Positions 1-12,876 are shown, numbered from the stretch's first letter. The stretch: 64,000 nucleotides of DNA from Posidonia oceanica (GCA_037176725.1 JAZBRS010000075.1:70434001-70498000), one strand, 5' to 3'. The notes: generated by a model from the sequence alone, not told the origin. Numbers and translations are program-made.

Positions 1-1
1 G

Positions 2-892
2 TCCAAGCACTGCCCTTATCATCAAAACCATGGGCACACCCTTGAAGACTGTTTCACTGTCAAAGATAAAATACATAATCTTAATGACAAGGATGAAATC
101 ATGTGGCCTGAGCTTAAAGCCAGACTGAAGGTAACTCAAGGACAACAAGTGATGCAGATACATCAAGAGCCCTTGTTTAACCATCGAGTGGCTTACACGG
201 ATGCAGAGATCATCCTAACAGCTGCTCGGTCTGAACTAGCATGCATCCAGTGCATACAAACATATCCAGAACAGAGCCCATGAAGGAAAGAGGACCTTGA
301 TCCTAAGGCACCCTCAACACCTACTCTGAACTCACGGGACATGATCCAGGAAGACTAGCCACCCACTTATGATGAGTACACTAACACTGATTGGTGCGAT
401 GAAAAGACAGTGGACTCTCAGATGTTCCAGGACTTAATAAAGGAAAACCAGTTGCCCATCTATGATGAATATGCAGATTCAGACCGGTACGACATACTCA
501 ACTCGTCGCTCCCAGCAGCACAAGCAAGAGTTGATCCTCCTCCCAAGCCGCCTAATCCTACAAGAGGACACACTAGGGGCAGTCATGAGCACTGTGTTCA
601 TAAAGGAGAGGTTAATACAGAGCACATCAGTGGTCGTACTTCAAAAGGAGGAGGAAATCTGATAGCCTCACTCCAAGACAAAGCCACCAAGGGCACACTG
701 CCTGGAACGAGTCAGAATGAGTCCGACTCTGACCCTCTGAAGGCAAGGACTGGGCGCAAACCAAAGGAAAGACAAGAATATGCGCCACAAGCACCTGACT
801 ACTACACGCCAAGGGCAGACTCCCGCAGTCACCCCTCAGGTAAGCCCCCTCATCTGGGAAGGGAGGTGCGAAGTTCCACTGAACCCGACTGA
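2..892 (+). pseudogene. gag carboxy-terminal fragment with zinc-knuckle-like motif
   Basis: One frame reads across this stretch with two internal stops (281-283 and 356-358). Near the start is a Cys-x3-His-x3-His-x4-Cys type motif (CPYHQNHGHTLEDC), the variant zinc knuckle typical of gag in plant Ty3 elements of the Tat/Ogre group. The remainder is hydrophilic and rich in Pro, Glu and Asp, with two similar phrases containing YDEY. No retropepsin DTG motif follows before the final stop at 892. The amino end lies outside the window. Confidence 0.65.
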
Positions 893-3316
893 GGGTAGTG
901 GTTAATTTAATTAAAAACTTGTAAATAAGACATTTTCTTTCCGTACTCTGTTTTCCCTTATTTGTCTTTATTTATCTCTAGTGCTAAGTTAAACTATAAG
1001 TAATAAATAATAAAAATGATTGATGAGTGTGGACTATACCCAACAACTTAAAAGCATTAAGCAGAGTTGGCAAAATATTACCTGAGGTTTCCTAAGCAGA
1101 GACCGTAACACCCAGGGAAGGTCCAACCACTGGTAGTGACAACCTAAAGGCATCTTTAGATCCGTGGGAGTTACATACAATACACCCTTAATTAGCATGC
1201 CAAAATCAAGAAAGGAACCAAAGACAAAGTCCTAGCCAAAGAAAGAAAGTTGTGTCTCAAATAGAAAAGGAACTGAACAACTAGGATAACCTCAACCTTG
1301 TCCTGTCTGCACATACATTTGCATGGGGAGGTAAGAGAAAGGCAAGCTCGGAGCAAAGGCTTACGGTACGAACCACTTGCCAAATAACTTAGAAAACGTC
1401 CAGAAAATATGACACCAAAAACTGCCCAAACAGAGAGGAATGAAGGCAACAAAGAAGCTGTCCAAGTGAGGAACAAATGAAAAGAGACAGTAAAAGAAAC
1501 TGTCCAACTGAAAGAGGTCAGCAAAGAGCTATCCAAAGAGTAGAAAAAGAGCATGGCAAAAGCTATCCATGAACCTAAGGCATAAATCCTAGAAAGACGC
1601 ATTAAGGATCAAGGAAAGGCAAGTGGAATTTAAGACCTGAGCCAAAGTCGAGAGCTTACTGTACTTCAAACCTCCTCCACCTATCTCACTCACAGACAAG
1701 GGGCAGGGAATCCTAGAAGTTCAGGGACTGATTAAATGAAGGAAACAATAATCAAACCAAGGCTAGTATGAGGTTCTAAGTTCTCAAAAGATTAGGCATG
1801 TTAGAAGGGAAAGTTCTCTCACCCTATATAATACAAGGCAATACTACAAGGTCTTTAAGTAAGAAGGTTATGACCACATTCATCAATCCAAAAAAAATAC
1901 CAAAAAATCAGAAAAACCCAAAATACCAAAAAAATTAGAAAATCTCAAAATTCAAAAAAATTTATTATTAGAAAATCAAAAATACCAAAAATGATAAAAT
2001 TACAAAATTAAGAAAATTAGAAAATTCAAGAAAACCAACAAAAAAGAAGCACCATCCACCCTACATACAAGTGAAAACTTTGTAAGTAGGAAAACTGGAA
2101 TTAGTCTTTGCCGATGATGCAACAATCAACTCGCTCGGATTTGGAAATAGCATCCTACTCAAGCATGTCTCACGGCTTAGGTGTGTTTTCTCAACAAAGA
2201 CATTGCTTCTGCAAATAATCTTTAGAGCATCTACGGATGACTCACAATCGGCGTCTGCTGGGCTCCGATTTTCCATCTCCCTGCTGAGGCCAAGACTAAT
2301 CCCCTCCACCTAGTTCTCAAGTAGTGTTGATTAAGGGATTACTTTATCTTCTACAAGTATAACTTAGTCAATCTCCCTAGGAACTGGGAAAGGTTCACCT
2401 GTGATTACTAACATCTTTTGTTATGTGTGCAGGTACAAATCTCAACATAAAGAATGAGCTCACGCCTAAGGGGCTCATATAGTGTGCAAAGGCACACCCA
2501 CTTTGACTAAAAGGCAAACCCCGATTTGGCAAAGAAAGGGTTCACTCCCTCACCCGATTCTTTAATCATAGAACTCCTTTATTTGCCAAATCAAGCTGTG
2601 GGACGACAGTCCTTTCCTGAGAGTACAGGTCGCACTCAAGGACGGAAAATACTTGACCACAACGAATTGCATTCATTCATTTTGCATATGTCCATATGGT
2701 TTGGGACCAACCGTACCCCGCCGGCCTAACCTAGCATATGAACCATTCATTGCATCGTATGTTGACTTGCATTTGCATTATCATTGTTTGCTTGAATCAT
2801 GCATCCATGCATTTTCTCATATCATTGGAAGTGGAGCACGGACGGAGCCAAATGACCTTCAAGAGGGTTAAAAACCCTTAGGACATGTGATTCTCTTAGA
2901 GCCAACCTAGTTCCTACCGATCCTTCTATCAATTCCAATCCGAGTAAAATCTCAAATAAGATGCCACAAGAGCACTCCTTTTCGATCGTGTAAGGGTCAC
3001 GCCCTACGATCTCCTCCTTAGCTTCTGCTCCATTGAAGTATATCTCTACATGGTTGACAGGTCTTGACATCGGCTGCGACACATAGCACTGACTTGACCC
3101 CTCCATGCCTGAGTCTTCAATATGACGATAATTAATCGAACCACTCGGCCGTTCGGCAATCTCCCGACACCGAGTCAATTCACCCCTTCTTCCTTTTTTG
3201 TTATCTTTTTTCATCCCTAGTGGCGGATTGTTTGAGACGAAGCTCTCCTTTTCAGGAAATGCTCAATAGGACATTTGTTCTTACCTTGGACCCGATCTTG
3301 TTCCAAGATCAACTCC
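893..3316 (+). other. non-coding region between gag remnant and polypurine tract
   Basis: About 2.4 kb with no reading frame that looks like a known protein. It holds an A-rich low-complexity tract (1885-2045). By position and composition that tract resembles the T-rich stretch at about 28750-29010, which on the minus strand is A-rich and also lies downstream of coding sequence in the large Tat element. I see no host gene here. Confidence 0.6.
1885..2045 (+). repeat. A-rich low-complexity tract
   Basis: Irregular runs of AAAAAT, ACCAAAAA and AGAAAAT dominate. The tract sits in the 3' non-coding region of element A and looks like a family feature rather than a poly(A) tail, because about 1.3 kb of element sequence and the LTR follow it. 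Confidence 0.6.
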
Positions 3317-3327
3317 AAGGAGGGGCA
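3317..3327 (+). promoter_or_regulatory. polypurine tract of element A
   Basis: The purine run AAGGAGGGGCA lies directly before the LTR start TGTAGATATC at 3330. It would prime plus-strand DNA synthesis in retrotransposition. The same words (AAGGAGGGGCAA) precede the 3' LTR of the 24-kb element on the minus strand at 18361-18372, which supports the call. Confidence 0.75.
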
Positions 3328-3329
3328 TC

Positions 3330-4923
3330 TGTAGATATCTCATTTTCACATTTCCCAAAGTTCATAGAGGACAGGAACTTCTGAGGCACCCAGATCACAC
3401 AAGTAAGGCTTAATAACATATTTTTCCAGAGTTTTCACGATTTGCTTAAAAACAAGGCTTGATTTTACTTGACTTAAGGTTATTGGCTGTGGCATAGCTA
3501 ACGCACTCAGACTCGTGGCAAGTTCGAGTACCTTTAGCACTCTTTATCCCACTCAAATCCATGGCAGATTTGAGTTAAAGAAGACATTTTTATGATTACA
3601 TGAGATCTCTGAAGTTTTTAGGCTTTTATCGAGCTTTTCTGGATCAAGCTTAAAAGACAGGGTTAAAAATGCAAAAGACTTAGCTAGTTGCCTCCCAGAG
3701 TGGCGACACAATCAGGCACCTTTTAGAGGGGCGACTGGACTGTGTAGGCGCTAGTGAGACAGACGACTAGCACCATTTCCTTTCTCTCCAACTAAATACT
3801 AATATCCTGGGCATTAATATAACATACGGGAATTTTATAAGCTATTATCACATTTTTCCGTAAATTATTGATATTCATGTGATTTTCTAGCATTTAATAT
3901 ATGGTATAACACATATATCGTAAATAAAATAATTAAAGAACAATCTAGAAAAGCCTAGGTGGCTTCAAAACAAATATCTTGATTTTTAACACGTTTTAAT
4001 GTGCTAATCAAATCCCTAAAAATCAGAAACTAATCCCTTAGAATCTCCTAAAAATCAGAAACAAATATTTTAGTTGCTGGAATAGTATTATAGCTAGGCA
4101 CCACTATATACGGCGACTAGCTGACGTGAACTCCGCTGACCTGGTCACGCGGTGTTTCCCCGGCATTTTCCTCTATCTAGGGAGATATTTGTTCTAGTCA
4201 CCCCCTTATGCGGCGACTAACCCTAAAAATCAGTGTTCTTCTAGAAACTTCTTAGGGTTGAGCCACCCGTGTCCCACAGACCTATAAAAAGCCTCCGTAA
4301 GTCAATGCACAGGAGGAGGCCAATTTTAAGATTTTAGGGTTTGGGATCCATATCCAAGAGAGAGATCAAAAGAAAAGAGAAAGTCTTAGCCTCCACCTCC
4401 AATCCAAAGAAATCCTAGATCCTAGAGATCACCACGTCCCAACCTAGATCCTAGAGATCTCGAGTATAGCTGGAACTCCAACCGTGCCTCCACTTCCTTA
4501 CTCCACTGCATATAGCACAAGGGTGAAGGGAGTATCTTCCTCCAATCTACTTTTTATTACATTTCATTATTGCATTCCTTAACATAGGACTCATAGCATA
4601 TGCATGCGAGGAACAACCCCTGGTTAGTATTAGATTCATTTGTTCATATTATTCTTTGTCTTTTCTTACTATCATTTACTACACACAAACTTATCTAGAT
4701 CTCTTATTTTTATTTGTTTTGAAGGAAAAGGAAAACACTCACGTGACACGAGGAAGCTACTAGACGACATCCTGCCGTCGATCCATTGAACCGAGTACCT
4801 ACATCATCTACAACTCCCTAGGCGCCTTGTCCGTCCATTGATAAGTGGCGATCACAACAAAGTTAACAACGTCGTGGAAGCATTATTATCTTCATCCAAA
4901 CACCCCTAAAATCCACATCCACA
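3330..4923 (+). repeat. 3' LTR of element A
   Basis: It starts TGTAGATATC right after the polypurine tract and ends CCACATCCACA. The last about 320 bp align with 42827-43151, which ends CCACATCTACA and is followed by a primer-binding-like site, so the right boundary has independent support. A TATA box (TATAAAA, 4283-4289) lies two thirds of the way in. The U3 part carries several GGCGACTAG-like words (near 3731, 4112 and 4213). The 5' partner LTR is outside the window, so a target duplication cannot be tested; the 132 bp up to the copia LTR are unassigned. Confidence 0.8.
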
Positions 4924-5060
4924 GATATGAACTACTATAGATTGAAAAATAGATTACAGTAATTTATGCGGTTCTCTTGTATTCGAATGCCACTAGACAG
5001 TATTTCTCAATATACATATACGTTATAATTGATACAGAAATTAAAAGTTAATATTGCAAC

Positions 5061-5223
5061 TAATATGGAATATTTGTAACTTCCATATGTATTTTATTGT
5101 ACCCATTCTACTCCTATATTTGTCTATAAATAAAGAGGAGAGGTTTATACCTCCATAAGTTTTCATGGTTACTTTTTTTCTACATCTTCTCTACGTCTCC
5201 CTATATTTTTCCTAGTTGCAACA
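5061..5223 (+). repeat. 5' LTR of the copia element
   Basis: It shares long words with the 3' LTR (AATATTTGTAACT, CTATAAATAAAGAGGAGA). Its first base pair has changed from TG to TA. It contains the TATA box CTATAAATA near 5124 and ends GTTGCAACA. The next bases, CGTTATTAGCAC, are the priming-region phrase usual for Ale/Retrofit elements. Confidence 0.8.
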
Positions 5224-6344
5224 CGTTATTAGCACACTCTTAGAACGAGAAAACTGACGAGTGATTATTCTCCTACATTTTCTAAGGTTTTAGAATCGGT
5301 TATCCCCAAAGGTCAGTCTTTTTTACACATTGATTAGAAAAGAACTATGGTTTTACCCTCTTTTTATGCATGTAATCGTAGAAAATTGACTTTTGTGCTT
5401 TGATAATATGATTTTTCATTGTTTGTCGGCCATTACTGGTTGTTTTCAGCCATTTCCGGCCTTTACCAACCATTTTCAGCATTTTTCAACCATTGTCGGT
5501 CGTCTTCCAACCTTTGTCGACTGCTTCTGACCTTTTCTGGCGTCTGTTTGCGGTTGCTAGTTACCTCAGTGGCAGCGGCCCCCCTCCTCTTGGGAGAAAC
5601 CTATTAGGGTTTTCCCGTTATTGTTATTGTATTTTAGTCCCTGTAATATTAGTTTATTAATTCTGGGTCTTATATTTTTCATAAGAAAATACTTTTAGTT
5701 TTACATAATTAATAAATACACCATGAAGTTCTCTTTTTATTGCTTCAAAGTCCTCTGTAATTAATGAAAACTTTATGAAGTTTACATATTTTTGTTATAA
5801 ACCCCTAGAATTATGTAATTTTGCATATCAGTACATCTATATTCCAAAATACACTGTAGTTCTGAACTAGAATAAACTTCTAATATTTATTTAAATTACA
5901 TTTCAATCCTAAATCTTGTGCTTTTATGTTAATACATTTTTACAGTGCATGTTTTATGCAAATTAAGACTAAAATTTTGGGATTTAATATTTTGGAATGT
6001 TACTTTATTTGTATAATTTTTGTGGATTTTTCTTTTAAATGAATAAAAATTACATTGCAAATTACATTTAAAGACAAATTAGACTTACATGCAATAATTT
6101 TTATCTTTTATGATACCCATGCTATTATAAAACATGTTTTATTGCTTTTAACATGTTGCAAAATTAATTCAGCATGATTAAATTTATTTTTAAACATAAT
6201 TAGTCCAATTTCTCTATGGGATTATGAAATACTATATATAATGAACTCTTGAATATTGCATCCACATGAGATTAAATTCAAGAATTTTCAGAATAATTTA
6301 ATCTTTTATGATCATTGAATCATATTTTCCTACCACTTAATAGA
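5224..6344 (+). other. copia 5' leader, expanded and non-coding
   Basis: About 1.1 kb between the 5' LTR and gag, AT-rich and without a convincing reading frame. A short block at about 5425-5540 repeats CCATTGTCGG/CCATTTTCAGC-like words and looks like local tandem duplication. The leader is longer than usual for this lineage, so part of it may be a further insertion that I cannot delimit. Confidence 0.5.
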
Positions 6345-8142
6345 TCACAGCAAACTTAGCAAAACTTGAGTTCGTTGCCCTTGACATTTCTAGGATAATT
6401 ATTTATCATGGGCACTAGATGCTGAAATTCATTTTAACGCAAAGGCATTAGCTGAGACCATAGTGGAACCAAATGAATGCTCTGTCCAAAAGAAGGCTAA
6501 GGTGATGATTTTCATATGCCACCACCTTCATGAATACCTGAAGATAGAATACCATACAATAAAGGACCCAACAATCCTTTGGAAGAAACTAAAAAAAATG
6601 TTACAAGCACCAGAAAACTATAATCCTCCCACAAAAATTCTGGTGGAAACAAAAACTTTGCTGGGAACAAAAATTATGGTAGATCCAACAAATCTCAATC
6701 CAAATACAAAGGCATAGGAAAAGGTAATGCAAAATTTAACAATATCTGGAGGAATGAAAATGAAAATTAATCATCTCATCAGCCTTAGAAGGACTATGAA
6801 GATAAATGCATCAAATGCGGCATAACTGGACATTAGCTTTGCATTTGTCGTAAATCAAAATATTTTCAGAACCTCTATCAGGAAAGCCTAAAGCAAAAAG
6901 AGAAAGCCACTATAGTTTATACTAACCTTGCCATTTCCAACCGTTGATGATTTTTCCAATTATGATCTACTTGACTATTAGATATTATTATCTTTGTTTT
7001 TAGACTATGATGGACATTTAGGTTATTTCTTTTTGTTCCTAACATTTGTATTTTCATTTTATGTCTTTAACACATCAAACTATGTTTAATGTTTATTCCT
7101 TTTTGGATATTTGCATAGTTTCCTAGTGATTTTTTCCATGATTTCATGATAGATGCTAAAATCAATTTCATGCCTAATAAATTGTGCTACTAGTCTACTA
7201 CGCACTCGATCCTCAAGGACCGGACCTTCTTAAAGGACATTTCTCCTTTTGAATCATATGTAAACACAATATCTAGACCATCTAGAATAATAGAAGGGTC
7301 AGGTCAAGCATTTGTATTCCTTTTAAATAAAACCAAACTCCTCATTAAGGAAGCTTTATTCTCTCCAAAATCACAAAGAAACTTAATTAGTTTCAAGGAC
7401 ATCTATGCTAACGGATATCACCTTAAAATAGGTGATAATGATGGGAAAGAATCTTTTTTATAACTTCTTGATCCCCAGAAAGGAAAAGTAATTTCAGAAA
7501 TTCTCTCAAGACATATCTATGGCCTTTATCACACCATCATTTATAACTTAGAGACACATGCCTTAGCCAACTTGATATCTCATGATTACTTATTGTTTAT
7601 TTCATGGCATGATCGTCTTCAACATTTAAGATCAGCAATAATGCGATGGATAATAAGGAATACATATGGGCATTCCTTAGAGAACCAGAAGATCCTCCAA
7701 CGTAATGATTTCTGATGCTCTGGTTGCTCAAAAGGTAAATTGATTATTAAACCATCACCACTTAAAGTTAACATTAAACCCCTATCTGTCCTAAAGAAAA
7801 TTCAGGGGGATATATGTGGTCCTATTCACCACTCTAGCGGATCATTTAAGTATTTCATGATCCTCATTGACATATCTTCTAGATGGTCTTATGCCATGTC
7901 TTCTCTCGACCCATAATCTAGCATTTGCAAAATTATTAGCTCAAATTATAAGATTACATGCTAATTTCCCAAATTGTCCAATTAAGAAAATCTGACTAGA
8001 TAATGCGAGGGAATTTACATCTAAGTTATTCTTAGATTATTGCACTTCGGTTAGCATTGAAGTTGAACATCCTGTAGCTCATGTTCACACTCAAAATGGG
8101 TTGGCTAAGTTTATTATTAAAATACTCTAATGGATCGCTCAC
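6345..8142 (+). pseudogene. copia gag, protease and integrase fragment (first part)
   Basis: Gag reads from about 6350 (phrases KLEFVALDIS and KVMIFICHHLHEYLK, typical of UBN2-type copia gag), with an internal deletion near 6600. It includes a zinc knuckle CIKCGITGHxLCIC (about 6801-6843) interrupted by a stop. The protease/pre-integrase part follows (about 7260-7560, phrases IIEGSG and NLISFKDIYANGYH), then the integrase core (about 7780-7900, GDICGPIHHSSGSFKYF). Many stops and frameshifts make it non-functional. The frame is cut at 8142 by the solo LTR and resumes at 11311. Confidence 0.8.
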
Positions 8143-11100
8143 TGTAACCATCCTGGCGACGCGATGTGCGCTACCAAAGCTTGCGCGCACCGACCGATGA
8201 GAGGTCACGGCCAATGGTGAATCTGAGGAAGGACACTCGACTTGAAAACACCGGAGAAGGTGAAAGACGCAAAGGAAAACAAAAGAAAAGACATGAAGTC
8301 GCCACTTAATCTATTAAAAACTGGAAGACTAGGAAAACCGTATATGAAAACATGCAAAAAAACTCATGCGGTTTAAAAATATGCTAATCCGATCCAAATG
8401 TATATAACACAAGGTCAATGCGATTCAGAGAAAAGGTAAGGACTCCTATTACGCATGGGGAAGGTGTTAGACACCCCTGACACATCCGAGGAAGTCAGTC
8501 TTTCTTGGCTAATCCGCTCTTATGTGGCTAATGTTGGCGTATAACGCCGGTTTATGTTCACCCAAGGGCGGTATGCAACATGCATTTATAAATCATGCAA
8601 AGCTTAGCAAATCATGCCAAAATGACTAATTAAAGTTAAAATGCCGCGATGAAATGATAAACAAGTTAGGGAAACAAAACAAAGGCATAAAACTAGAAAC
8701 CAGTATCAAACCACATGTCTGGATGCTGGAACATACACGTGGAAGCGACCAAAGGTGGAAACGACGTTCAAATTGAAAACTGTGCTAAAAAACAAGGTGT
8801 AGTAAGTTTTAAAACGTTGGACGCTGGAGTACCCCACGTCTTATGTAAGACGTTGGAATACTCAGCATCCAGCACAGAGGGCAAAAATCTGCAGAAAGCA
8901 TGCATATTTTGGAAAATAGGGATTTTGATGTCACATGAAAGCTATGGATAAATAAACCAAGCTAAATAATCAAAGAAATAACGATCAAAGCATAGAAACA
9001 AAAGCAAGCATGAAATCTGGATGTTGCAGACTCAGGGTGTTAAACACTACAAACCCTACGTCTTACATAAAACACAGGTGTCCAACACAGAGAGCATGGA
9101 TTCTGTAAAAAACTGGCATGCATGCAGGGATCGACAGCCTTGGAAATCACAGAGCAACTGAAAATGGATAAGAACTTGGCAGGCATTCATAACTCAAGCA
9201 AGCATTTCAAAGAGAAGAGATTTAAAGATGCCATTAAGCTAGACAGTAACCTGGGATGTAAGACGCTGAGATCCCTACGCCTTACATAGGACACTGGGAT
9301 TCTCAGCGTCCAATGCCCAAGAAGGTCATTTTGAAAAAAGGGGAGGAGAATCCCAAAAAAAATCATTAGCAAATGATCTAAAACAAGATATTCAGAGGCC
9401 CACAAGAACATATACATCATATGGATCCATGAAAGAACATCCAAACCATATCTACAGAAGAGAACAATTTAAAAGGGAGACTAAGGTGTAAGACACTGGG
9501 ATAGCACGCGTCTTACATAAGACGCACAATATCCTGCGTCTTACACTCAGGAATGCTGTTTTGAAAAAAGGGATGAAAACCAAGCAAGATTAACACAAAA
9601 TCTAACTAGGCATGCATGAATCCATGATAAGAACACTCACCAAGCTTCAAATATCATAAAACATTGATCCCACTTGCAAAAGGAAATAGCAAGCATCAAA
9701 AGAGCAAGCAGGGCATAGGACGCTGGGAAAGGGTGTGTCTAACGTAAGACGCACCAGTTCCTGCGTCTTACAAGTCAAGGTGCTTCCAGGCATGATCCAG
9801 CATCCAAATCGATTAAAAACTAAAACTTAATTACCTAGTAAGCAAGAGTAAGTGAAAACGAACACAATCATATATTTAAAGCATGAAATAGGTGCGTGGA
9901 TTGCTCCACCCACCACCTCCCTCTTGCCGCCAGCGTTCATGGCATTTCCGGCCATCTGAGAGGCCGGAGAACCATGAAACTCGACTGTGAGGCTTCATGA
10001 GGATGAGGGAGGAGTGAGGAAGAGAGGAAAAGGCCAATGTCCCTTCCTCACCTCCACTGACGATCGCTAGCGGCCACTCGCATCACTGGCCGTTGAGACG
10101 GCCGGGAGCTCAACGAACAGGCATGACGAGTCGAACGGAGGAGGAAGAGGATCGGGAAGCTTCCCGTGACCTCAAGCGAGCCACGTCGGCCAAGACAAGG
10201 GTTGCCAAGCACTCACAGGCTGGCGGCCTCGTGCGGGCAGCGAACCCATCACCGGACTCCAAGGAACGACGAGAAACAGGAGGAAAACATGCAATCTACG
10301 TATACAGGAGGGCATACACAACTACCACGAATGTTCCTATGCTAAGGGCGAAGAGGAATTACCACTGTGCTGCCCAGAGAGACGCTCTGCAGTTGGCCGA
10401 CAAAGGTGGACGGCGACAGACGACGAGCTCGAAGGGTGGCCAGGAGGCAAGGGAACACTCGGGATCGCATCTCACACACAAGGGGAATGCTCTGGATCGC
10501 TCGAAGGTGCTGGGGATCTCTTGGTTTTCTCAGAAAATCGGTGTGGTTGCGGTGGAAGAAATGGGTTCACATGGCTTTGTCGGCGAGGTTTGCACAAGAA
10601 GGATAGTGGTAGGGAGGTGGAGAGGTGACAGAGGTGATGGAGGGTGGCAGGGAGTAAGTGTCGCAGGGTGGCAGGGGCCGCGAAAGTCCTCCTCCTGTCA
10701 GGGAGGTGACAGTGAGCGGCGGTAGTAAGTGGCTTGGTCGGGTAGTAAGTGGCCGCTGGTAGCTTGTACGGGCGACTCCAAGGAGAGGCGCCGGCTCCTA
10801 GGGTAAGCCAGGTGACGGGGCAATCCGCGAGGAGCGACGAAGCTAGCAGAGGACGGCCCTGGGTGCGGCGGAGCTCGGGCCAAAGGGGCTGGCACGGCCA
10901 ACGTGTTGGACGCTCACCTGAGCTGAGTCCAACGTAAGACGCAGGCACAGGCAGCGTCCAACGTTGGACGCTGTCATGCCTAGCATCTTACATAAGACGC
11001 TAGCCCAAGCAGCGTCCAACGTCCCAGGGAGGTTTTAGGAGTTTTTCTTGGGATTTTCTAGGATTAGCTTAGCTTAAGGTTTAGGCTTAGGATTAGGGTA

Positions 11101-11310
11101 GGCTTAGGTGGGGTTCAGGTGAAGCTTAGGTGAGGTTCAGGTGTGGTTTAGGTTTTGGGATTAGGGCTTGGGTAAGTTTGATGGTTTTGGGTCAAGTTGG
11201 AGGTTGAGGTCTGGGTTAGGGTTTGGGTAGGTTTGAGGTCTGCCAGGCCACGATCCGAGCAAGCTTCTAGAGAAAATCCACCGACTGGGTGTCAAATTGG
11301 GGTGTCTACA
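8143..11310 (-). repeat. 3.17-kb solo LTR (Ogre/Tat type) inserted in copia integrase
   Basis: On the minus strand it starts TGTAGACACCCCAATTTG (from 11310) and ends GGTTACA at 8143. It is flanked by a 5-bp target duplication with one mismatch (ctcac 8138-8142, ctcgc 11311-11315). Removing it with one target copy rejoins the copia integrase frame. Inside I see no gag, pol, polypurine tract or priming site, so it is a solo LTR. It holds at least five clusters of palindromic words with the core TTACGTAA or AACGTT (near 8815, 9250, 9495, 9725 and 10915-11010). The GC-rich block 9900-10950 has long open frames on both strands that look like composition effects, not genes. Confidence 0.85.
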
Positions 11311-11401
11311 CTCGCCTGCTTCTAATGAAATCCCAATTGCTAGTGACAGACATGTTGTCTTGCATGTAGCATCCTTGATCCGTCTTTGACCTATTGGGTC
11401 A
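11311..11401 (+). pseudogene. copia integrase fragment (continuation)
   Basis: Directly after the solo LTR the frame reads RLLLMKSQLLVT and LSCM, matching the copia integrase segment that normally follows WIAR. It is cut at 11401 by the next LTR, which begins TGTAGATATCCC. Together with 8131-8142 it shows exactly where the solo LTR entered. Confidence 0.75.
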
Positions 11402-12873
11402 TGTAGATATCCCGTTTTAGGCACTCCCCAATTTTTCCTTAAGTTGCATTACATCATATCATGTTGCATTCAACCTTAGAGGCCTTTCTCTCAGTCCAAG
11501 AACTCTCCTAATGCTCATTTGCTAATCCTGACATAAGACGCGTGTTTCATAGTGTTTTACATAAAACGCAGCATGAGCTGCGTTCTATGTTGAATGCTGA
11601 AAGTTCAGCGTTTTACAATGTCAGATTGTTTTTCCCAATTGCAGTCAAACCTTTCTTTTTGGACTCGAGATAATTTCTCATTATTTTAAACAAGTCCACT
11701 TGCCTTATTTTAAGGTCGTTATTAACTATTTTAAATGACCCAATTGACCATCTTTGACCTAGCACCCAAATTTGACAAGTTTTGAGTCTCGGTGTGTAAA
11801 ACGCTGAAACATATGCATTTTACATTAAACACTAGATTCTATGCATCTTACACCTGACAGTTGAGCCATCCTTTGCTGCCACCTTTCCTTTCTAGAATAA
11901 TTTTAAATTCAAATTATTTCCATTTAAGGATAATCTCATTGATCGTGTGTGAACTCAATTACTTAATAATCATGCTTTATTCTCCACTAATGGGGGGGAT
12001 ATTGTTTCATTAATGTGGCTAGACATCTGGAGGTGTAAAACGTAGTAGATGCTGTGTTCTGCATAGAACGCAGTTATGATTGCGTCTTACACCCCAGATA
12101 TGGAAATTATTTACTGCAGTTGGACTACCTTGCCTTTTTAGGATTTTTACCTTTTCTTGACTCACTTATACCTTATAAATACCTAGACACCTCAGCCTTT
12201 AAGGGGGAATTGGAATTCAGGGAGAGACAGAATTTTGGACAAATTTTTGAGTGAGGAAAGGAGACAAAATTAGAAGAGAAAAATTGAGAGAAATTGGAGT
12301 CATAAATTTGTGAAAAAAGAGAAAAAGAGAGAAAAGAAAGAGCTTAAGATTTCTTCCAACGACACCGATCCCAACCATTGTCGTCTCACATTTCGTGCAT
12401 ACATTCCACGAATTAAAAGAGGATTTTCTTTTTAAAGCTTTTCATCTTGCATTTTTTGCATTTTGTAGCTAGGCATTCATACTTAGTTGTAACCAGGAAG
12501 GATAAAACCCCTGAATAAGTATTTTCTTTTGATTTCACTTCAATTATAATTTACTCTATCATTCCATTTACTTCACCTTATTAATTTGTAAATTTTAATC
12601 TTATTTTTGCAAGGAAAAGAAGAAGAGGAAGAAGCTCATCAGCACGGGCATCCTTAAGCAATGCTGGTGTTGTCCTAAGGTAGCTGAACCCACATCCACA
12701 TCAAATCTCCCCAGGTGTCTCAAGGGCTAGTGAGAGCGAACCGAGAGTGGCGATCACAACGACTTCAACATCCGTGGAGTGGAGGAGCCGTACATAAACA
12801 AAGGGACACCGAAGAGAGCGTAAACTGAAGCAGCACCTTACAGATACGCTATGCCAAAAATCCTGTATCTATA
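11402..12873 (+). repeat. LTR of family X, plus orientation
   Basis: It starts TGTAGATATCCC and ends TGTATCTATA, and is followed after a few bases by a priming-site-like word, so it is a 5' LTR. A TATA-like box (CTTATAAATA) lies near 12170. Palindromic words built on TTTACATAAAACGC, GCGTTTTAC and GCGTCTTAC occur at about 11530-11610, 11795-11850 and 12030-12090, upstream of that TATA. Its last 650 bp are related to the U5 side of the 24-kb element's LTRs. Confidence 0.75.
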
Positions 12874-12876
12874 AAT

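Larger units (their letters stand above)
1..4923 (+). mobile_element. 3' part of a Ty3-type LTR retrotransposon (element A), possibly a gag-only derivative
   Basis: The left window edge cuts this element. Visible in order on the plus strand are a degraded gag carboxy-terminal region with a zinc-knuckle-like motif, about 2.4 kb with no coding capacity, a polypurine tract and a 1.6-kb LTR starting TGTAGATATC and ending CCACA. No protease, reverse transcriptase, RNase H or integrase reading frame lies between gag and the polypurine tract. That layout fits either a deletion of pol or a non-autonomous element that carries only gag (the TR-GAG type known in plants). The part before position 1 is needed to decide. 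Confidence 0.7.

Noticed and set aside
1192..1602. 136-codon minus-strand open frame with hydrophobic content in element A
   Set aside because: No family resemblance; lies in the non-coding 3' region of the element and is not matched by any regulatory context.
10093..10948. Overlapping open frames of up to 210 codons on both strands in a GC-rich block
   Set aside because: They lie inside the solo LTR, overlap on both strands, have no recognisable domain and follow from high GC content.
8138..11401. The region as a complete retrotransposon with internal genes
   Set aside because: No priming site, gag, pol or second LTR is visible between the target duplicates; it reads as a single long LTR.
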